Shown: positions 45,569-55,324 of the stretch, piece after piece
Position numbering within the stretch: position 1 is the stretch's first letter
Layout of the letters: each line of letters starts with the position of its first letter
Origin: Ferrimonas kyonanensis DSM 18153
GTDB lineage: Bacteria > Pseudomonadota > Gammaproteobacteria > Enterobacterales > Shewanellaceae
Length of the DNA stretch: 64,000 nucleotides
Assembly: GCF_000425405.1 (NCBI RefSeq)
Contig: NZ_KE384364.1
Span: forward strand, 296,345 to 360,344
Direction of reading: 5' to 3'
The notes under the pieces: generated by a model
Database searches by the model: none
What the model was told of the DNA's origin: nothing
What the model saw: the letters and a program-made list of their open reading frames with translations, nothing else
Made by a program: the position numbers and the translations under genes

Positions 45569-45624
45569 AGTATTGACCGCAAAGATGACACTTATGTGAC
45601 TGCGACATGACCCATAGATGACAC
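45569..45624 (-). promoter_or_regulatory. PhoB-dependent pstS promoter with four tandem half-sites
   Basis: Minus strand, without gaps: GTGTCATCTAT, GGGTCATGTCG, CAGTCACATAA, GTGTCATCTTT (45624-45581). All four share GTCA at positions 3-6 of the 11-mer, i.e. two adjoining Pho boxes. Six nt later AATACT (45574-45569) is in -10 position. The array begins directly after the phoR stop. Confidence 0.85.
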
Positions 45625-46926
45625 TCATGCCTGTTCAGTCTGCTGAACCACAATCAGGTTGGCAGGAATGGAAAACCCAAAGGTACTGCCCTTGCCCACG
45701 GTGCTACGAATATCCAGCTGACTGTTGTGGTGACTGAGGGCATGTTTAACAATAGCAAGCCCGAGGCCACTGCCACCGGTCTGGCGGGAGCGAGCACGAT
45801 CGACTCGGTAGAACCGCTCCGTCAGTCGGGGGATGTGCTCCAGGGCGATGCCGTCACCGCAGTCCTGAACTTCAAACCGCCCCACGTCCCCCACACGTTG
45901 CCAGCTGATGCGAACCTCGGTGCCCGCCGGTGAATAATGCACGGCGTTCTGAACCAGGTTGGCACAGGCACTTCGAATCTGCAGCTCATCCCCGTACATG
46001 TGTAGCCCAGGCTCAATATTCAACACCAGCTGATGCTTACCGGCAGAGAGCGCCTGCGCCTCGCCATGGACCTGGTTGAGGACCTCGGTCATGTCGATGC
46101 GGTGCTCCGGATCCACCTGGGTGGAAACCTCAATCTTGGACAGCGTCAATAACTGGTCCACCAGGCTCTTCATTCTCTGAGTCTGATCGGTCATCGCCGA
46201 CACCTGCTTGGCGTCCATGGCCGGCGACATGGCCATCATCTCTAAGTAACCCTGCAGCACGGTCAACGGGGTCTTCAGTTCATGGGAGACATTGGCAACG
46301 AAGTCCCTGCGCATCGCCTCCAGTTGCCGCAGCCGGGTGACATCCCGGGCCAGCAACAGTTTCTGATTATCGCCGTAGGCCATAATCCGAATCTCCAGCA
46401 GCCTGGACTCGGACGCCGACGAGGCCATCTCGATGGGGTCGTCATAGTGGTTGCTGTGCAGGTAGGTAGAAAATGCCGGATAACGGATCAGGTTGTCGAT
46501 GCGCTGACCCGCATCCTGAGGCCAGTGGATGCCCAGGTGCAGCTCCGCCAGTTTGTTGCACCAGGCGATCTGCCCCTCGTGCCCCATCACCACCGCCGCA
46601 TCGGGAAGGGCTTCCGCCCCCTCACGGAAACGGGACAACAGCCGCGCCAGCTGCGAACGACGGCGGCGGTTTTTACCCTGCAGGCGATAGATGCCATTGA
46701 AAATCGGCTCCCAGCTGCCGCTGCCATGAGGCGGCGTCAGGCGGCGATCTTTCCACAACCAGTGCGCCAGTCGCGACAGGTGGCGATAGTGGTAGCCCAG
46801 CAATACCCAGGTACCAATCAGCAGCAGCAGGGTGAGCTGATCCAGCAGCAGCCCCAGCAGGCCCCACAATGAGAACCAGATAGCCAGACGGCCGGCAAGT
46901 CGGTAGCCAGAATACTCTTCAAACAT
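45625..46926 (-). CDS. phoR: Phosphate-regulon sensor kinase PhoR
   Basis: 433 residues. Two hydrophobic helices (about 14-48), a PAS-type domain (about 100-195), the HisKA box [15 protein letters not shown] with His215, and HATPase motifs [16 protein letters not shown] and GGSGLGLAI. It phosphorylates PhoB under phosphate limitation. It lies after phoB on the same strand but with a terminator-like hairpin between them. Its 3' end abuts the pstS Pho boxes. Confidence 0.96.
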   Translation of the reverse strand: MFEEYSGYRLAGRLAIWFSLWGLLGLLLDQLTLLLLIGTWVLLGYHYRHLSRLAHWLWKDRRLTPPHGSGSWEPIFNGIYRLQGKNRRRRSQLARLLSRFREGAEALPDAAVVMGHEGQIAWCNKLAELHLGIHWPQDAGQRIDNLIRYPAFSTYLHSNHYDDPIEMASSASESRLLEIRIMAYGDNQKLLLARDVTRLRQLEAMRRDFVANVSHELKTPLTVLQGYLEMMAMSPAMDAKQVSAMTDQTQRMKSLVDQLLTLSKIEVSTQVDPEHRIDMTEVLNQVHGEAQALSAGKHQLVLNIEPGLHMYGDELQIRSACANLVQNAVHYSPAGTEVRISWQRVGDVGRFEVQDCGDGIALEHIPRLTERFYRVDRARSRQTGGSGLGLAIVKHALSHHNSQLDIRSTVGKGSTFGFSIPANLIVVQQTEQA

Positions 46927-46964
46927 TCAGTCGATAGCCTTGTTGAGTGACGCGTCCTGAAACG

Positions 46965-47007
46965 AAAAAACCCATTGCCTCGAAGCTAGCGCTACCGTCG
47001 CAATGGG
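46965..47007 (-). terminator. Terminator-like hairpin between phoB and phoR
   Basis: CCCATTGC and GCAATGGG form an 8-bp stem with a 21-nt, partly self-complementary loop. On the minus strand the stem is followed directly by TTTTTT. It would partly terminate phoB transcripts before phoR. Confidence 0.7.
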
Positions 47008-47027
47008 TCAATCTCTACGGGAACCCG

Positions 47028-47717
47028 CTACACCTTGGTAGAAAACCGGTAGCCGGCGCCACGAACGGTCTGAATCAGACTGTCGTGACCATTAAGCTGT
47101 ATCGCCTTGCGCAGGCGTCGAATGTGCACATCGACGGTGCGATCTTCCACGTACACGTTGGTTCCCCAGACGTTGTCCAACAGCTGTTCACGGCTGTAGA
47201 CCCGCTCCGGGTGAGTCATAAAGAAGTGCAATAACCGGAACTCGGTCGGCCCCATATCCAGCAGGCTTTCATCGACGCTGACCCGGTGGCTGACCGGATC
47301 CAGCTTCAGACCCCGCACCTCGATCACCTCTTCCAGCCGGGTGGGTGCGCTGCGCCTGAGCACCGCCTTGATTCGAGCCACCAACTCCTTGGGAGAAAAG
47401 GGTTTAGTGATGTAATCGTCGGCCCCCACTTCCAGACCACGAACCCGATCCTCCTCCTCACCGCGAGCGGTCAGCATGATGATGGGGATCTGGCGGGTGT
47501 GATCCTGACCGCGTATCTGTTTGGCCAGCTGGATTCCGCTGCCGCCAGGCAACATCCAGTCCAGCAACACCAGGTCCGGGTAGGGTTCGGCCAGTTTCTG
47601 AACTCCCTGTTCAAAATCCTCGGCACTGACAGTCTGAAAGCCATGTTGGTCTAACACAAAGGTCAGCATGTCACGAATGGCAGATTCATCTTCAACAATT
47701 AAGATGCGGGCAGTCAT
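47028..47717 (-). CDS. phoB: Phosphate-regulon response regulator PhoB
   Basis: 229 residues. The receiver domain has ILIVEDE and the phosphoacceptor Asp53 in [13 protein letters not shown]. The OmpR-type winged helix at the C-terminus includes [26 protein letters not shown] and the recognition helix [11 protein letters not shown]. It activates Pho-box promoters, including those seen upstream of pstS, pstC and itself. ATG 47717 is chosen over an upstream GTG/ATG because it begins the conserved [11 protein letters not shown] and follows AAGGAA. Confidence 0.96.
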   Translation of the reverse strand: MTARILIVEDESAIRDMLTFVLDQHGFQTVSAEDFEQGVQKLAEPYPDLVLLDWMLPGGSGIQLAKQIRGQDHTRQIPIIMLTARGEEEDRVRGLEVGADDYITKPFSPKELVARIKAVLRRSAPTRLEEVIEVRGLKLDPVSHRVSVDESLLDMGPTEFRLLHFFMTHPERVYSREQLLDNVWGTNVYVEDRTVDVHIRRLRKAIQLNGHDSLIQTVRGAGYRFSTKV

Positions 47718-47753
47718 TTCCTTCACTGTCCTTCCTCTGAAAAAACTGAGGTG

Positions 47754-47787
47754 ATTATGGGTCAATCATATGACAGAAATATGACCA
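47754..47787 (-). promoter_or_regulatory. PhoB autoregulatory promoter of phoB
   Basis: Minus strand: TGGTCATATTT and CTGTCATATGA (47787-47766) are adjoining PhoB 11-mers. CATAAT (47759-47754) follows after 6 nt as -10. An extra CTGTCAC lies a little further upstream, out of the 11-nt register. Confidence 0.78.
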
Positions 47788-47807
47788 TGTGACAGCCAGA
47801 TTCAATA

Positions 47808-47833
47808 AAAAAGGGGCCTTAAGGCCCCTTTTT
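47808..47833. terminator. Terminator of the general porin gene
   Basis: AAAAAGGGGCCTT / AAGGCCCCTTTTT is a perfect inverted repeat with T5 on the minus strand, 30 nt after the porin stop. Confidence 0.92.
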
Positions 47834-47862
47834 AGTGCGTTACACTGCTAGCGGCGTCATCG

Positions 47863-48789
47863 TTAGAACTTGTGCTCAAGACCGATGCCAAAGTAGTCAT
47901 CCGCACTGCTGGACGACTCCAGGTCGCGCTGGGTGTAGTAAGCAAACAGCTTGGTTGGCTTACCCAGTTTGTAGTCGACCCCGGCGGAGATCGCTTCCCC
48001 CTTGGTATCCATGTCCTGGTACTGAGCCTTCAGGATTACCGCTGACAACTGGTAGCCGGCGCTGACCATAAAGCCATCTGTGCTGTCTTTACCCGCTTCC
48101 TCCTGATCCTGGTACATGGCGCCCAGCTTCAAGTCACCGATCTTACCCTGAACCGTGGCCCGCAAAATGCTGTCGAAGCCCTTGACGTCGGTGTCGTAGG
48201 CAACGGAGGCGTAGATGGCCGACTTCTTCAGCTTGGCATCGCCGTACATGGCGGCGACGGAGAAACCATCATCATCGTTCTTCTGGCTACCGGATTCTTC
48301 GGCAACGTAGGTGGCACCAAACTTAATCCCGGCAAACGTGGGCGACAGGTAAGTCACCGTCTGCTCCATGCGGTTTTCACCCTTGAACAGGTTCTTGATG
48401 TCGCCCTGCAGGTCACCGAACAGATCCACCTTGCCCTGAGACTGCTTCAGCATGGTGTCATTGCGGCCCACAGCAACCTCACCGAAGGCCCCGCGCAGGC
48501 CGACAAACTGGTTGCGGGCTTCAAAGTTGTCCTTATCATCGGCGCTGGTGTTGACTTCATACTCGATGGTGTAGAACGCTTCCAGATCGGCGCTCAGTTC
48601 AAACGCCCCCTTGACTCCCAGGCGAGAGGCGTTGGAATGAACGCCGGTGCTGCTGTCACCATCGACATCGAACGCATCGACAGAGACGTTCAGCTTACCG
48701 TAAACGGTCACAGGATCAGCGGCAGCTGCGGTCATTGGCAGAACAGCCGCGATCACGACGGCAACGACAGAGGGTTTAATCAGGTTCAT
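47863..48789 (-). CDS. General outer-membrane porin
   Basis: 308-residue Gram-negative porin. Signal peptide cleaved near TAAAA (residue 23), then VTVYGKLNVSVDAF as first strand, the SRLGVKGAFEL and FVGLRGAFGEVAVGRND motifs of trimeric porins, and a C-terminal EHKF. It forms a diffusion channel. Its position upstream of phoB and one PhoB half-site (CTGTCAC, minus strand of 48850-48856) raise the possibility that it responds to phosphate, but a full Pho box is not seen. Confidence 0.9.
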   Translation of the reverse strand: MNLIKPSVVAVVIAAVLPMTAAAADPVTVYGKLNVSVDAFDVDGDSSTGVHSNASRLGVKGAFELSADLEAFYTIEYEVNTSADDKDNFEARNQFVGLRGAFGEVAVGRNDTMLKQSQGKVDLFGDLQGDIKNLFKGENRMEQTVTYLSPTFAGIKFGATYVAEESGSQKNDDDGFSVAAMYGDAKLKKSAIYASVAYDTDVKGFDSILRATVQGKIGDLKLGAMYQDQEEAGKDSTDGFMVSAGYQLSAVILKAQYQDMDTKGEAISAGVDYKLGKPTKLFAYYTQRDLESSSSADDYFGIGLEHKF

Positions 48790-49015
48790 CTCAGGTTTCC
48801 TTTAAAGGTAGGATTTACTTTTTAATTGGCCGCAGTGTGCCAGCGAGATGTGACAGTTTTATTGCGTGTTTTAACAGCATTTAACGTTTTAACGAATGGG
48901 GTTCGCGGCGAACTCGCGCAATCGACTCCGTCGGGAACCCGGCTTTGGGTTGCCACTCGAATCAGAACTCAATACACTGCCCAGCCATCCAACCCGCCTG
49001 AAACAGGACAACACC

Positions 49016-49930
49016 ATGTGGTTTAAAAATTTGCTTCTCTACCGTCTCACCAAGCCGGTGGAGTGGGATGCCGACGCGCTGGAAAAGCAGTTGGAGCCCT
49101 TTATCTTCACGCCGGCGGGCAGCCAGGACATCAGCAAACTGGGCTTCGTTAAACCTCTGGGCAAGGTCGGGGAAAGCCTGGTGCATTCTGCTCAGGGCAA
49201 CCTGCTTCTGGCCATCGAGAAAGAAGAAAAGATGTTGCCGGCATCGGTGATTCGCGAGGAGATGGAGCAGAAAGTCAGCCTCATCGAAGACGAACAGGGC
49301 CGCAAGGTCACCAAGAAAGAGAAAGACGGCATCAAGGATGAGATCGTTCATACCCTGCTGCCGCGGGCTTTCAGCCGCAAGAGCCGCACCCGCGCCCTGG
49401 TGCTGGCACCACTGCAGTTGGTGGTGGTCGAAGCCACCAGCCACAACAAGGCGGAAGAGCTGCTGAGCCTGCTGCGCAAAGCCATCGGCTCATTGCCCAT
49501 CGCTCCGGTCAGCATGACCGCCCTGCCGGAAGAGAAGATGACCGAGTGGGTCACCAAGAACCACGTCGGCGAAGGTTTCACCCTGCTGGACGAGGCGACA
49601 CTGAAAAGTCCGCTGGAAGATGGCGGCAGCGTGGCCCTGAAACAGTTGGCCCTGGACAGTGACGAGGTGGCCGCTCACATCCAGCAAGGAATGGAAGTGA
49701 CTAAGGTGGCACTGGAGTACCGGGATGTGCTGTCGCTGGTACTGCAAAGTGACCTGTCGGTTAAGCGCCTGAAGTTCAGTGAAGAGATTCGCGACCAGAA
49801 CAGCGAGTTTGAAAAAGAGGAGTTGGCTGCCCGTCTGGATGCCGACTTTGCGCTGATGTGCGGTGAACTGACCGGATTCCTACCAGACCTGTTTGCCGCC
49901 CTCGGCGGACAGGAGCAGCAGGACAGCTGA
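49016..49930 (+). CDS. rdgC: Recombination-associated protein RdgC
   Basis: 304 residues (E. coli RdgC 303). The start MWFKNLLLYRLTKPVEWDADALE, the SRKSRTRALVLAP segment and the C-terminal ADFALMCGELTGFLPDLFAALGG are family signatures. RdgC is a ring-forming double-strand DNA-binding protein of the nucleoid that limits RecA activity. The ATG at 49016 is preferred over a longer frame start at 48896. A strong terminator follows. Confidence 0.96.
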   Translation: MWFKNLLLYRLTKPVEWDADALEKQLEPFIFTPAGSQDISKLGFVKPLGKVGESLVHSAQGNLLLAIEKEEKMLPASVIREEMEQKVSLIEDEQGRKVTKKEKDGIKDEIVHTLLPRAFSRKSRTRALVLAPLQLVVVEATSHNKAEELLSLLRKAIGSLPIAPVSMTALPEEKMTEWVTKNHVGEGFTLLDEATLKSPLEDGGSVALKQLALDSDEVAAHIQQGMEVTKVALEYRDVLSLVLQSDLSVKRLKFSEEIRDQNSEFEKEELAARLDADFALMCGELTGFLPDLFAALGGQEQQDS

Positions 49931-49948
49931 TTCACTCCACTCGCGAAT

Positions 49949-49973
49949 AAGGGCAAGCCATCGGCTTGCCCTT
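49949..49973. terminator. Terminator between rdgC and M61 peptidase gene
   Basis: AAGGGCAAGCC / ATC / GGCTTGCCCTT plus TTT on the plus strand. On the minus strand the tail is weaker (TTATTCG), so it mainly serves rdgC. Confidence 0.85.
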
Positions 49974-49993
49974 TTTGTTGGTGGAGAGGCCGG

Positions 49994-51769
49994 TTAATAG
50001 GGCCAGTCGATGCCGGCCCAGGCACGAAACGCCGCCTTCTGGGCAGGACTGACGTCGGCTTGTGCTTCCAACACCAGTTTGCCCGGGTGCCGTCGCTCAG
50101 GCGTCAGGGACAGCGTCATTAGCCGGTCACGACGAAACAGCGTCAGCGACACCGGCACATCCAGCGGCAGCTCTGCCAACCGATCCTGCCACTGGGACGC
50201 AGGCACCCTCATGCCGTTGATGGCGACCACCCGATCCTCGGTGGTCAGGCCCGCCTGCCAGGCGGGACCATCTCGGCGCACGTGGGTCACGGTCGCCAAC
50301 CCCTGATCTTCGTTAACCTTAAGACCCAGCTCCGCCACCTCGTCTTGGTCCGAGCCCTTTCGTTGCAACCCCACCTGAGCCAGCATGGCATCAAAATCCA
50401 GTACATTGGGGCTGTCGATGGCCTGCTGCCACCAGGGCTCAAAGCTAGTGCCGGTCAGCAAACGTAAGCCATCTTTAACGTCCTGCTCGGTAAACCCGTC
50501 AGGCAGGCGATGGTTCTGATACAAGTAGCGGTGCAGATCCCGATAACTCTTATCGGCGTCGGTGCGATCGATGATGGCCAGATCCAGGGCCCAGGAAGCC
50601 AGGTAGCCTTCCGAATAGATATTGACGCTGTGGTTACGGGCGTAATCCCCACCAGTGGCAATCCACTCGTTGAAACTGGCCTCCGCCACACTCTGCCACT
50701 GCCGTCCCGGCGTTGCTTCACTGCGTTCGATGCGACGGGCAACGTCCTGCAAGAACTCCTCGACGGTGATCACCCCGGCCCTGAGCAGCAACTGGTTCTG
50801 AAAATAGCTGGTGGAGCCCTCCGCCAGCCACAACAGCCGGGTGTAGTTCTCCTGCTGGTAATCATAGGGCGTCAGCCCCGCCGGCCGATAAGCTTTGACG
50901 TTCCAGGTGTGCACAAATTCGTGGGAGGCGGTGGCGATAAACGGCAGATACTGTTCCCGCTTCCTGAAACTGTTGCGGGTGCGCTGGATCACCGTCGAGT
51001 TCAGGTGTTCGGTGGCGCCGCGGGCACCACTGGTGGCGTGAATCATAAACACGTAACGCTCATAAGGGTAGCCGCCCCACAGCGCCGCCCCCTCGGCCAC
51101 CAGTCGCCGCAAGTCCTCGACGATGGCGTCAACGTCGTAGTTGCCCTCACCCCAAAACAACACCTGATAGTCACGACCATCAAGCGCAAAAGAGACCGAC
51201 TGATGCACGCCAGTTTCGATTGGGCTGTCCACCAGCACGTCGTAGTTATCGGCCACAAACTGGTGAGGGGCCGGGCTGTCCATGCCGGAGACACTGCGCC
51301 ACGCCTCGGGCACACTCAGCTCAACCCGCAGCGGCTGGTCTCGAAACTCGGGGCTATACATAAATACCCCGGACGCATCCAGGAAGCCGTGGCTGTCATC
51401 GATATGGCGGGAGCGGTCTCCCAGTTCATTGGCATACAGCTGGTAGCGCACTGTCACCCGGGTCGGGGCGGTCAGGGCGACCCGCCAGCTGCCCCTGGCC
51501 ACCTTCTGCCATTCGAGAGGCTGGCCCTGGGCATCGGTCACCTGCAGCCGGCGTACACCGTCGGCCAGAGGCAACAACTGATAACGGCCGCTGCGCCAGT
51601 TGGGCATCTTGATCATCAGGGTATCGTGGTCGGTCTGGGGAAACTGCACCTCCACCTCGGCCAGGTGGTGCTGAGGCTGAGTGATGGCCAGACGGTAGTT
51701 CACCGACGCCGCCAGCGTTGAGGCTGGCAGCATCAGCAATCCCAGTATGAGTACAATGAGTTTGTGCAT
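49994..51769 (-). CDS. M61-family aminopeptidase with PDZ domain
   Basis: 591 residues. Signal peptide (residues 1-20), an N-terminal beta domain, the thermolysin-like zinc site HEFVH (283-287) with the distal Glu in LWLAEGSTSYF, and a C-terminal PDZ domain (about residues 485-560). This is the architecture of the M61 glycyl aminopeptidase group. It should act on peptides in the periplasm or outside the cell. It is monocistronic, divergent from a diguanylate cyclase. Confidence 0.92.
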   Translation of the reverse strand: MHKLIVLILGLLMLPASTLAASVNYRLAITQPQHHLAEVEVQFPQTDHDTLMIKMPNWRSGRYQLLPLADGVRRLQVTDAQGQPLEWQKVARGSWRVALTAPTRVTVRYQLYANELGDRSRHIDDSHGFLDASGVFMYSPEFRDQPLRVELSVPEAWRSVSGMDSPAPHQFVADNYDVLVDSPIETGVHQSVSFALDGRDYQVLFWGEGNYDVDAIVEDLRRLVAEGAALWGGYPYERYVFMIHATSGARGATEHLNSTVIQRTRNSFRKREQYLPFIATASHEFVHTWNVKAYRPAGLTPYDYQQENYTRLLWLAEGSTSYFQNQLLLRAGVITVEEFLQDVARRIERSEATPGRQWQSVAEASFNEWIATGGDYARNHSVNIYSEGYLASWALDLAIIDRTDADKSYRDLHRYLYQNHRLPDGFTEQDVKDGLRLLTGTSFEPWWQQAIDSPNVLDFDAMLAQVGLQRKGSDQDEVAELGLKVNEDQGLATVTHVRRDGPAWQAGLTTEDRVVAINGMRVPASQWQDRLAELPLDVPVSLTLFRRDRLMTLSLTPERRHPGKLVLEAQADVSPAQKAAFRAWAGIDWPY

Positions 51770-52294
51770 AGGTGTCCTTGTTATCGTTATCGCTCTCCTG
51801 AACAGCCCTCAAGTATAACAATTCCGGCAACAGAGTTAATCTCGGCGGTGACATGGATAAACGTTGTGAATAATTAAACCAATTTGGACGGCGGTCAAAA
51901 AACAGCCACGAGTATTTTGCGAACTTTTTTATTTATATTAAAAGGCAAGCGGCAATTGTGCTAAATGGATAAAGTCAGTGACGACTGCGGCGGTGGCCCG
52001 CAGCGGCGACCATTCGCCACCCGCCACCAAAATCGACAAAAATTGGAACATGAGTACGAAAATGATGTCATATCCAGTGAATAATCAGCCTTGCTGCGGG
52101 CTGAACAGGGAAATGCTCGTAGTTAAGTGCGTTCGTTAAGAATACTTAAACTCACAATGTAGAAATAAAGAATCCCTTTACCCATTGGGCGCTTGCACTT
52201 ATAACCAAAGAAGTTACGATACGTGTAACAGCCCAAATAACAATTGAGACTGAAGAAGTAACTAGGGCTCGCCGGATTGAAGGTAGCAACGTAA
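51770..52294. other. Long divergent intergenic region, M61 gene/diguanylate cyclase
   Basis: 525 nt. An AT-rich stretch (about 51850-51960) is followed by a GC-rich bulged hairpin GGCGGTGGC/GCCACC-C-GCC (51989-52025) and another A+T-rich part up to the start codon. No gene, promoter pair or known riboswitch can be named. The length before the diguanylate cyclase suggests a long 5' leader. Confidence 0.45.
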
Positions 52295-53851
52295 ATGAAT
52301 ATGGTCACTGACGCCAAATCTCAGCTGGAGCATATGCAGAAAAAGCTAGATAAAGTACGAAATGAGCATCAGGAGCTCGAGGACGTACGTGCAAAACAGC
52401 TTCAGGGACTGATTCAATTTTCTATGCGTCTGGGCCTGTGCTGCAAAGGACAGAACCTGGAGCTGGACAACCGTCTGGCCAAAATCCGTCACCTGCTGTC
52501 CGACACCAATAACCTGGACACCGCCCTGCCAGAAATGGGGGAGCTCAGTCGCGCCCTGCAAACTCAGTATCAAAACACCCAACGTGACATTGAGCACAAC
52601 CAGCAGGCGATGCAGCAACTGGCTCGCCAACTCTCCAGCCTTAGCGGCATTCCCGATAAGTTAAAGCGGGAACTCAAGTACTACCAACTGGATATCCAGA
52701 AACCGATCCACACGGTGTGGGAGATCATCCCCCGGGTCGAGAAGCTGGTAAAATACTATGAGCAGTTGCTGCAGGAGCGGCTGGCCAAAGAAGACCGGAT
52801 TCCCACCACCCCCAAGCACCGTCAATTGGCCCATGAGCTGTCACAGTTACTGGCGGAGATCGAGTTTCCCGGCCAGCACGGTGAGGTGATCAACGCCATC
52901 AAGGCGATGCTCAGCGGCGACGTTCAGGTGGATCAACTGCTGGAAGCCTACAGCCAGGTACTGAACATCCTGGTGGGGGAGATGGCCAAAGAGAAGAGTG
53001 CCTCGCAGCAGTTTCTCTCCGCCCTGACCGACTCGCTGTCGGTGGTGCGCCAGGCGATGAACGAAAACTGGCAAGCCTCCAGCAACAGCTACAAATCCAA
53101 CAAGCTGTTTAATCAAAAGCTGAACAGCCATGTGGGCCAATTCAGTGAGAAGGTGGCCGCAGCCGAAGAGCTGGCAGCCCTCAAGGCGCAAGTGATCAAT
53201 GAGCTGGCCTTCATTCGCCAGCAACTGAGCAAAAGAGACAATCAGGATCAGCAGGAATTCATGGCGATGAAGCAAAGCATGCAGAAGATGCAGGCTGAAA
53301 TCACCGCCCTGGCCAGCGAAGCCGCCAGCTACAAAGACAAACTGATTGAGCAGCAACGCCTCAACCAGGTGGACGCCCTGACGCAACTCCCCAACCGGGC
53401 AGCATTGGATGAACAACTGAAGCGCTCCTACCGCCAGTTTAAGCGCTATGGTCACGATCTGTGGGTCACGGTGGCCGACATCGATCGCTTCAAAAGCATC
53501 AACGATAACTTTGGTCACTCTACCGGCGATAAAACCCTGCAGGTGGTGTCCATGGCCCTGAAGAACTCTCTGCGCAAGGAGGAGTTCGTCGCCCGCTATG
53601 GCGGCGAAGAATTTGTGGTGCTGTTGCCGGGCCTGGATAAAGAGCAGGTGCAGCAAGTGCTCAACCGAATTCGCGAGCGAATCAAAGCGATTCCATTTAA
53701 ATTCCGCGATGAGCGCCTGTCCATCACCGTCTCCATCGGCGCCGCAAAAGTGGCTGCCAACGAGACCATTCAGGAGACCTTTGAACGTGCCGATGCCGCC
53801 CTGTACCGGGCCAAACGTCAGGGCAGAGACAAGGTGGAACTGGACGACTAA
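52295..53851 (+). CDS. Diguanylate cyclase with N-terminal coiled-coil sensor region
   Basis: 518 residues. About 345 residues of helical, Gln/Leu-rich sequence (coiled coil at 1-40 and 285-345, no membrane helix) precede a GGDEF domain with the active-site variant RYGGEEF at about residue 435 and the upstream VDALTQLPNRAALDE. It makes cyclic di-GMP from two GTP in the cytosol. The product-inhibition site RxxD is not kept (RKEE). The N-terminal region has no named domain. The signal is unknown. Confidence 0.9.
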   Translation: MNMVTDAKSQLEHMQKKLDKVRNEHQELEDVRAKQLQGLIQFSMRLGLCCKGQNLELDNRLAKIRHLLSDTNNLDTALPEMGELSRALQTQYQNTQRDIEHNQQAMQQLARQLSSLSGIPDKLKRELKYYQLDIQKPIHTVWEIIPRVEKLVKYYEQLLQERLAKEDRIPTTPKHRQLAHELSQLLAEIEFPGQHGEVINAIKAMLSGDVQVDQLLEAYSQVLNILVGEMAKEKSASQQFLSALTDSLSVVRQAMNENWQASSNSYKSNKLFNQKLNSHVGQFSEKVAAAEELAALKAQVINELAFIRQQLSKRDNQDQQEFMAMKQSMQKMQAEITALASEAASYKDKLIEQQRLNQVDALTQLPNRAALDEQLKRSYRQFKRYGHDLWVTVADIDRFKSINDNFGHSTGDKTLQVVSMALKNSLRKEEFVARYGGEEFVVLLPGLDKEQVQQVLNRIRERIKAIPFKFRDERLSITVSIGAAKVAANETIQETFERADAALYRAKRQGRDKVELDD

Positions 53852-53882
53852 CTCGAAATAGTTAGATACAACATTGAAAAAT

Positions 53883-53912
53883 AAAGGCTATCCTCAGTGG
53901 GTGGCCTTTTTT
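53883..53912 (+). terminator. Terminator of the diguanylate cyclase gene
   Basis: AAAGGCTATCC / TCAGT / GGGTGGCCTTT pairs throughout (two G-T wobbles) and is followed by a T-run. Confidence 0.85.
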
Positions 53913-53950
53913 AATGGGCTGCCCTGATAAGAAAAATGAAGGAGGTGCCT

Positions 53951-55324
53951 ATGCAGGTACAGATCAGCCCTCGAGGAAGCCTGGTGCAGCTGTCTCAGCT
54001 GGAAGTGGAGCGGTTGCAGGAAAGCGCTGCCTCAGACCTTCACCAGCTCTACCGCAATTGCTCACTGGCGGTGCTGGCGTCCGGCATTCACAGTGACGAC
54101 AGCACACAGCTGTTCCAGATGTTCCATGATTTTCGCATCCGCATTCTCCGCCGCGAGCGGGGCATCAAACTGGAACTCAACAACCCGCCAATTCAGGCCT
54201 TCGTCGACGGCGAAATCATTCGCGGCATTCAGGAGCACCTGTTTGCGGTATTGAGGGACATCCTCTACATCGGCGACAAGCTCGATAGCCTCAAGCACAT
54301 CAACCTGACCAACTCCTACCACATCACCAACGTGGTGTTTGAAACCCTCCGCAATGCCAAAGCCCTGCCCCTGGTATCGGAGCCCAACATGATTGTCTGC
54401 TGGGGCGGTCACAGCATCAACCGCACCGAATTCCAATACACCCGCGAGGTCGGGTACGAGCTGGGACTGCGGGATCTGAACATCTGTACCGGATGCGGCC
54501 CAGGCGCCATGGAGGGGCCGATGAAGGGTGCCGCCATTGCCCATGCCAAGCAGCGCATCGACCACGGCCGCTTTGTCGGCCTGACCGAACCGTCGATCAT
54601 TGCCGCCGAGCCCCCGAACCAGATCGTCAATGAGCTGATCATCCTGCCGGACATCGAAAAGCGGCTGGAGGCCTTTGTGCGTCTGGGCCACGGCATCATC
54701 ATCTTTCCCGGCGGCGTCGGCACCATGGAGGAGTTACTGTACCTCATCGGCATTAAACTCAACCGTGACAACCACGATCACCCGCTGCCGCTGATTCTTA
54801 CCGGCCCCAAGGAGAGTGCCGACTATTTCGAGGAGATCGACCGCTTCATCGGTACCACCCTGGGCGAGGACGCCCAGCAACACTACCGCATCATCATCGA
54901 TGATCCGGTGGAGGTCGCTCAGCACCTGAAGCGGCAGATGGCGGTGATCAAACAGTACCGCCGTGACATGGGCGACTCCTATTCCTACAACTGGTCGCTG
55001 AAGATCGAGCCGGAATTTCAGTTACCGTTTCAGCCGGATCACGACGCCATGGCCAACCTTAAGCTGGTGCCACAGGTCAACAATGCGCTGTTGGCGGCGG
55101 ATCTGCGCCGAGCGTTCTCCGGCATTGTCGCCGGTAACGTCAAACCGGAAGGGATTACCCAGATTCGGCAGCGGGGTCCGTTCCAACTTCAGGGTGATCC
55201 TAGGTTCATGAAAAAGATGGACAAATTACTCGCAGCCTTTGTCAGTCAGGGTAGAATGAAACTCGATGGTACCTACAAACCCTGTTACGAGATTCGCAAT
55301 GCCCGCCACAGCTCTGCTCATTGA
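53951..55324 (+). CDS. ppnN: Nucleotide 5'-monophosphate nucleosidase PpnN (YgdH)
   Basis: 457 residues (E. coli 454). The LOG-family motif [28 protein letters not shown] and the start [18 protein letters not shown] with [17 protein letters not shown] are family-specific. It hydrolyses purine and pyrimidine nucleoside monophosphates to base and ribose 5-phosphate, and the E. coli enzyme is stimulated by (p)ppGpp. ATG 53951 follows AAGGAGGT, so it is preferred to 53936. The 3' end overlaps xni by 26 nt, as these genes are neighbours in enterics too. Confidence 0.95.
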   Translation: MQVQISPRGSLVQLSQLEVERLQESAASDLHQLYRNCSLAVLASGIHSDDSTQLFQMFHDFRIRILRRERGIKLELNNPPIQAFVDGEIIRGIQEHLFAVLRDILYIGDKLDSLKHINLTNSYHITNVVFETLRNAKALPLVSEPNMIVCWGGHSINRTEFQYTREVGYELGLRDLNICTGCGPGAMEGPMKGAAIAHAKQRIDHGRFVGLTEPSIIAAEPPNQIVNELIILPDIEKRLEAFVRLGHGIIIFPGGVGTMEELLYLIGIKLNRDNHDHPLPLILTGPKESADYFEEIDRFIGTTLGEDAQQHYRIIIDDPVEVAQHLKRQMAVIKQYRRDMGDSYSYNWSLKIEPEFQLPFQPDHDAMANLKLVPQVNNALLAADLRRAFSGIVAGNVKPEGITQIRQRGPFQLQGDPRFMKKMDKLLAAFVSQGRMKLDGTYKPCYEIRNARHSSAH

